The notes under the pieces are model-generated. The model searched no databases and was not told the DNA's origin. It was given only the letters and a program-made list of their open reading frames with translations. Source: Clostridia bacterium (lineage in GTDB: Bacteria; Bacillota_A; Clostridia; Oscillospirales; CAG-272). Taken from it: 11,350 bases of DNA. This document shows, piece after piece, positions 8,333-11,350 of this stretch; the stretch's first letter is position 1; each line of letters begins with the position of its first letter. The position numbers were made by a program, and so were the translations under genes. The stretch covers positions 1 to 11,350 of the forward strand of contig JAFQLN010000053.1 of the NCBI GenBank assembly GCA_017414585.1. The letters run 5' to 3'.

Positions 8333-9598
8333 ATGGAAAAAATCATCAAGCCCCGCGGTACCATGGACGTCATGGCGCCCGATGTGTTCGCGTGGAATTA
8401 TATAGAAAACAAAGTCCGCAGTGTTGCGGAACGCTTCGGTTTTACCGAAATCAAAACGCCGATGTTTGAAGAAATCGGTCTGTTCAAGCGCGGTGTCGGT
8501 GAAACAACCGATGTGGTTCAGAAGGAAATGTACTCCTTCACCGATAAGGAAGGAACTGTCTACGCGCTCCGTCCGGAAGGAACCGCTTCCGTTGCCCGTG
8601 CCATCATTGAAAACGGCAAAGCAACCGATACGCTTCCGCTCAAGTATTTTTATGTGATTAACTGTTTCCGTTACGAAAAGCCCGAAGCGGGCAGAAGCCG
8701 TGAATTTGTCCAGTTCGGCGTGGAAATGTTCGGCGCTCCGAATGCAGGTGCGGACTTTACCATCATCTCCCTCGGTCACGCCGTTATCAAGGAGCTGGGA
8801 CTTCCGAATATCAGACTGCATATCAACTCCATCGGATGCCCCGCCTGCCGCCCGGCATACAGAGAAAACCTCAAGGCATATCTGCGCGAAAACGCTTCCG
8901 AACTCTGCGATACGTGTCTGGACAGACTGGAAGCAAATCCCCTCCGCGTGCTCGACTGCAAGAACGATTCCTGCAAGAAAGTTGGGGAAAACGCGCCGAA
9001 GACAGTCGAGAATCTCTGTCCCGAATGTCAGGCTCATCTGGACGAGCTGATTTCCTACCTCGATGCCTGCGGAATCGAATATGTCATCGACCCGCATATC
9101 GTCCGCGGTCTGGACTACTATTCGAGAACGGTGTTTGAATTCATCGCCGAAGGCATCGGTGCACAGAGCACAGTCTGCGGCGGCGGACGTTACGATGGTC
9201 TGATGGAACAGCTCGGCGGTCCGAAAATGGCGGGCATCGGCTTTGGTATGGGCATCACCCGTATCATTCTTGCCATGAAGCAGGCGGGTATCGAAATTCC
9301 CGCGCTTGCCGTTCCCCAGCTGTATATCGCATCCATGGGACAGGCAGCAGCAGTACGTGCGGCAAAGATTACATCCGATCTGCGCGCGGCAGGCGTCAAC
9401 GCCGACTGCGATATCATGGGCAGAAGCCTCAAGGCACAGATGAAGTACGCTGACAAAATTGCCGCAAGATTCGTTCTCATCCTCGGCGACAGCGAAATCG
9501 AAAGCGGAAAAGCTGTGATCAAGGAAATGGAGACGAGCGAACAGACCGACATCGAGCTGGATCAGATCGTCGCGTTCATCCGCTCAAAGCAGGCGTAA
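8333..9598 (+). CDS. hisS: Histidyl-tRNA synthetase
   Basis: A 421-aa class II synthetase that charges tRNA-His with histidine. Class II motif 1 lies near FTEIKTPMFEEIGLF (37-51); motif 2 is CFRYEKPEAGRSREFVQFGVE (111-131, in two parts); motif 3 is GIGFGMGITRI (301-311). The HisRS-specific signatures are ALRPEGTASVARA (78-90), VRGLDYYSRTVFE (257-269) and CGGGRYDGL (282-290). The insertion domain carries four cysteine pairs (C169/C172, C192/C195, C209/C214, C229/C232), the CxxC-rich form common in Clostridia. The C-terminal anticodon-binding domain begins near residue 328. The start at 8333 is fixed by AGGAG at 8323-8327 and by the family-typical MEKIIKPRGTMD; a longer frame from 8156 runs through the terminator and promoter and is not real. 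The following gene overlaps the stop as TAATG. Confidence 0.97.
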   Translation: MEKIIKPRGTMDVMAPDVFAWNYIENKVRSVAERFGFTEIKTPMFEEIGLFKRGVGETTDVVQKEMYSFTDKEGTVYALRPEGTASVARAIIENGKATDTLPLKYFYVINCFRYEKPEAGRSREFVQFGVEMFGAPNAGADFTIISLGHAVIKELGLPNIRLHINSIGCPACRPAYRENLKAYLRENASELCDTCLDRLEANPLRVLDCKNDSCKKVGENAPKTVENLCPECQAHLDELISYLDACGIEYVIDPHIVRGLDYYSRTVFEFIAEGIGAQSTVCGGGRYDGLMEQLGGPKMAGIGFGMGITRIILAMKQAGIEIPALAVPQLYIASMGQAAAVRAAKITSDLRAAGVNADCDIMGRSLKAQMKYADKIAARFVLILGDSEIESGKAVIKEMETSEQTDIELDQIVAFIRSKQA

Positions 9599-10392
9599 TG
9601 AACAGAAAAGACGGAAAAATATCGGATTTTCTTCGGATGCAGCATGAACTCGCCGTGGAAAAAGGCTGGATCGGAGACAGAACGCCCGAGCACGCGCCGT
9701 TTTCTCTCCTGTGGAGCATTGATGAACTGGGTGAAGCCATCGCAATCATCAAGAAAAAAGGTGCGGCGGGGATTATGGAAAACGAAAGCGTCCGTGCGCA
9801 CTTTACGGAAGAGGTGGCGGATACCTTCATGTATCTGTTCGACATGATGGAATCCTACGGTATCACGGCTGAAGAATTCACGGAGGCCTATGTAAGAAAA
9901 TTTGAGAAAAATCTCGGAAGGGACTGGCACGAAAACAACGCTATGTACGAAAAATGCGATAAAAAAATCATTCTCTTCGATATGGAGGGCACAATTGTCC
10001 ACGAACATGAAGCTCTGCCGTGGACCGAACGCCTTCTGGAAGTTCTGAAAAGAACGGAACTGAAGCTGGCTGTTATGACCGACCTTGATGAAGCAAAAGG
10101 AAAAGCGATTCTTACGGAAGCCGGAATGGATGCCGATGCGTTTGATCTGTTCATCTCCGCCGCGCACTACGATGAAGCGTTCCGTCGTGCCGCTGAAACA
10201 TACGGATCAGCCATGAACGAAATCGTTTTCTGCACCGGTTCCGCTGTCGGCATCAAGATCGCGTCACGATGCGGTGTTCTGCCTGTTGCCGTCAGAACGC
10301 ACTTCAAAGAAGAATTCTATAAAAAAGCAGGCGCCGAATATGTTCTCTCCGATCTCACGGAGCTGACCGATATTCTCGGCTTTGCTGAATAA
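9598..10392 (+). CDS. MazG-like pyrophosphohydrolase fused to degenerate HAD domain
   Basis: A 264-aa two-domain protein. Residues about 8-112 form an all-alpha MazG-like NTP pyrophosphohydrolase, with the Mg2+ motif ExxE...ExxD given by E43/E46 (DELGEA) and E72/D75 (EEVADTF). Such domains cleave nucleoside triphosphates to monophosphate and pyrophosphate, usually to remove unwanted nucleotides. Residues about 122-262 have a HAD hydrolase core. The motif I nucleophile D128 is kept in LFDMEGTIV but the second Asp is Glu (E130), and motif II T161 is present. There is no lysine between 170 and 219 for motif III, and motif IV GDSxxD reads TGSAVG (213-218), both aspartates replaced by glycine. The HAD half is thus probably not catalytic. 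The ATG shares one base with the hisS TAA (TAATG) and has no good ribosome binding site of its own, pointing to translational coupling with hisS. Lying between hisS and aspS, it may guard nucleotide quality, which is inference. Confidence 0.82.
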   Translation: MNRKDGKISDFLRMQHELAVEKGWIGDRTPEHAPFSLLWSIDELGEAIAIIKKKGAAGIMENESVRAHFTEEVADTFMYLFDMMESYGITAEEFTEAYVRKFEKNLGRDWHENNAMYEKCDKKIILFDMEGTIVHEHEALPWTERLLEVLKRTELKLAVMTDLDEAKGKAILTEAGMDADAFDLFISAAHYDEAFRRAAETYGSAMNEIVFCTGSAVGIKIASRCGVLPVAVRTHFKEEFYKKAGAEYVLSDLTELTDILGFAE

Positions 10393-10424
10393 AAATCCCA
10401 CTCACACGGAAGGGAAGTGGTCAT

Positions 10425-10496
10425 ATGCGGTATAAAGATTATACCGGAACGGATCGAAAAACACTGCCCGCCATTCATTTTGAAAGATACAGATAA
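10425..10496 (+). CDS. Possible small ORF in aspS leader (23 aa)
   Basis: An ATG at 10425 opens a 23-codon frame ending in TAA at 10494-10496, with GGAAGGG (10408-10414) 10 nt upstream. The peptide is basic and begins MRYKDYTGTDRK. It has two Asp codons (positions 5 and 10), and an 8-bp hairpin lies within its early codons. It could be a leader peptide or small protein, or chance: an open frame this short proves little. I do not recognise it. Confidence 0.25.
   Translation: MRYKDYTGTDRKTLPAIHFERYR
10428..10446 (+). repeat. Perfect 8-bp inverted repeat before aspS
   Basis: CGGTATAA (10428-10435), a 3-nt loop AGA, and TTATACCG (10439-10446). There is no T-run after it, so it is not a typical intrinsic terminator on this strand. 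It could be an operator (dyad) or an RNA hairpin in the aspS leader. A weaker CCACT/AGTGG stem (10398-10402/10416-10420) precedes it. Confidence 0.6.
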
Positions 10497-10529
10497 AACC
10501 AAATAACAACCGAAAGGACTATATAAACC

Positions 10530-11350
10530 ATGGAATCTTTCACCAAAGCAGATAAAAGAACCCACTACTGCGGTACACTCACCGCTGCCAATATCGGCGA
10601 AGAAGTGACCGTAACCGGCTGGTGCCAGAGACAGAGAGACCTCGGCAGCCTCATCTTCATCGACCTCCGTGACAGAACCGGTATCGTTCAGCTTGCATTT
10701 GACGATGCAACCGACCGTGAAATTTTCGACAAGGCGTTCGGCATCCGCGCGGAATTCGTTCTCGCAGCTCATGGTACCGTCCGCTCCAGAGGTGAAGGCG
10801 CGATCAACAAGAATATACCCACCGGTGAAATTGAAGTTTATGTTGACTCTCTCAAGATCCTCACCGCGGCACAGACGCCTCCGTTCGCAATCGTCGAAAA
10901 GAGCGACGTCAAGCCCGAACTCAGACTGAAGCACCGCTATCTCGACCTGCGCCGTCCCGACCTGCAGAGAAATATCATCGCGCGTTCCGAAATCGTCAAG
11001 ATCACCAGAAACTATTTCGCAGACAATGGCTTCATCGACATCGAAACCCCCTGCCTGATCAAGCCCACTCCCGAAGGCGCACGCGACTACCTCGTTCCCA
11101 GCCGTGTGCATCCCGGTAAGTTCTATGCACTTCCGCAGTCTCCTCAGCTCTATAAGCAGCTTCTGATGTACTCCGGCTTCGACCGCTACATCCAGATCGC
11201 ACGCTGCTTCCGTGACGAAGACCTCCGTGCAGACCGTCAGCCCGAATTCACCCAGATCGACCTGGAAATGTCCTTCGCAGATGAAGAAGACATCATCGCA
11301 ATGAACGAAGGCTACCTCAAGACCGTCTTTGAAAAGTTCATGCATCAGAA
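10530..11350 (+). CDS. aspS: Aspartyl-tRNA synthetase (3' partial)
   Basis: A class IIb synthetase whose 3' end lies beyond the window; about 273 of an expected ~590 residues are seen. The N-terminal OB-fold anticodon-binding domain is marked by [23 protein letters not shown] (26-48, in two parts), TGIVQLAF and the [12 protein letters not shown] loop. The catalytic core follows with [34 protein letters not shown] (with the ATP/Asp-binding ETP and PEGARD), [13 protein letters not shown], and class II motif 2 [20 protein letters not shown]. This is the bacterial type of AspRS, not the archaeal AspRS/AsnRS form. The start at 10530 follows GAAAGGA (10512-10518) by 11 nt. It is 137 nt downstream of the MazG-HAD gene with no clear terminator or strong promoter between, so it may be part of the hisS transcript. 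The hisS-aspS order is common in Firmicutes. Confidence 0.96.
   Translation, partial: MESFTKADKRTHYCGTLTAANIGEEVTVTGWCQRQRDLGSLIFIDLRDRTGIVQLAFDDATDREIFDKAFGIRAEFVLAAHGTVRSRGEGAINKNIPTGEIEVYVDSLKILTAAQTPPFAIVEKSDVKPELRLKHRYLDLRRPDLQRNIIARSEIVKITRNYFADNGFIDIETPCLIKPTPEGARDYLVPSRVHPGKFYALPQSPQLYKQLLMYSGFDRYIQIARCFRDEDLRADRQPEFTQIDLEMSFADEEDIIAMNEGYLKTVFEKFMHQ

Larger units (their letters stand above)
10393..10529 (+). other. Intergenic leader between MazG-HAD gene and aspS
   Basis: 137 nt holding the small ORF, the 8-bp hairpin, the aspS ribosome binding site and a weak promoter-like pair (TTGAAA at 10480-10485, poor -10 near 10502-10507). There is no T-box signature (no AGGGTGGnACCGCG-like sequence) and no intrinsic terminator on the + strand. 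On the minus strand the CCACT/AGTGG stem (10398-10420) is followed by T-rich DNA, but no minus-strand gene lies there. Confidence 0.5.

Noticed and set aside
10480..10507. Promoter-like TTGAAA before aspS
   Set aside because: The -35 is good but the best -10 at 16-18 nt is AATAAC or TAACAA, too weak to call without expression data.

Overview
The window looks like chromosomal DNA of a low-GC-phylum bacterium (Bacillota, probably class Clostridia). The reasons are strong AGGAG-type ribosome binding sites, sigma-A-like promoters of TTGAAA/TATAAT type, a DUF4830 protein typical of Clostridia, and clostridial-looking HisRS, AspRS and Obg sequences. Protein-coding sequence fills about 93% of it. 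I see no rRNA, tRNA, CRISPR array, insertion sequence or phage gene.

Layout. (1) 1-499, +: 3' part of a YbaK-type prolyl-tRNA editing protein, closed by a hairpin terminator that probably works in both directions. (2) 627-1124, -: membrane-anchored DUF4830 protein. (3) 1223-2503, +: sn-glycerol-1-phosphate dehydrogenase (AraM/EgsA type), converging on (4), a minus-strand operon at 5717-2606 of a PLP aminotransferase, family I inorganic pyrophosphatase (ppa) and the ribosome-assembly GTPase Obg. A double hairpin region lies between the converging genes. (5) 5916-8166, +: a two-gene operon of a metal-dependent amidohydrolase and an unrecognised 367-aa protein, with a near-consensus promoter and a clear terminator. 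(6) 8333 to the window end, +: hisS, then a MazG-HAD fusion gene coupled to it by a TAATG overlap, a 137-nt gap holding a possible small ORF and a hairpin, then the 5' part of aspS.

Functional theme. Much of the window concerns translation and its accuracy: aminoacyl-tRNA editing, HisRS, AspRS and Obg, plus pyrophosphate removal (ppa), which pulls aminoacylation forward. The MazG-HAD gene between the two synthetase genes probably cleaves nucleoside triphosphates through its MazG half. Its HAD half has lost most catalytic residues.

Most notable points: a near-perfect + strand promoter at 584-612 that faces into the 3' end of the DUF4830 gene and could give an antisense transcript or a long leader for the dehydrogenase gene; the degenerate HAD domain fused to MazG; the unrecognised partner of the amidohydrolase; and the possible small ORF and hairpin before aspS. 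I found no convincing entirely new multi-gene system. The ordinary housekeeping content should be read as such.
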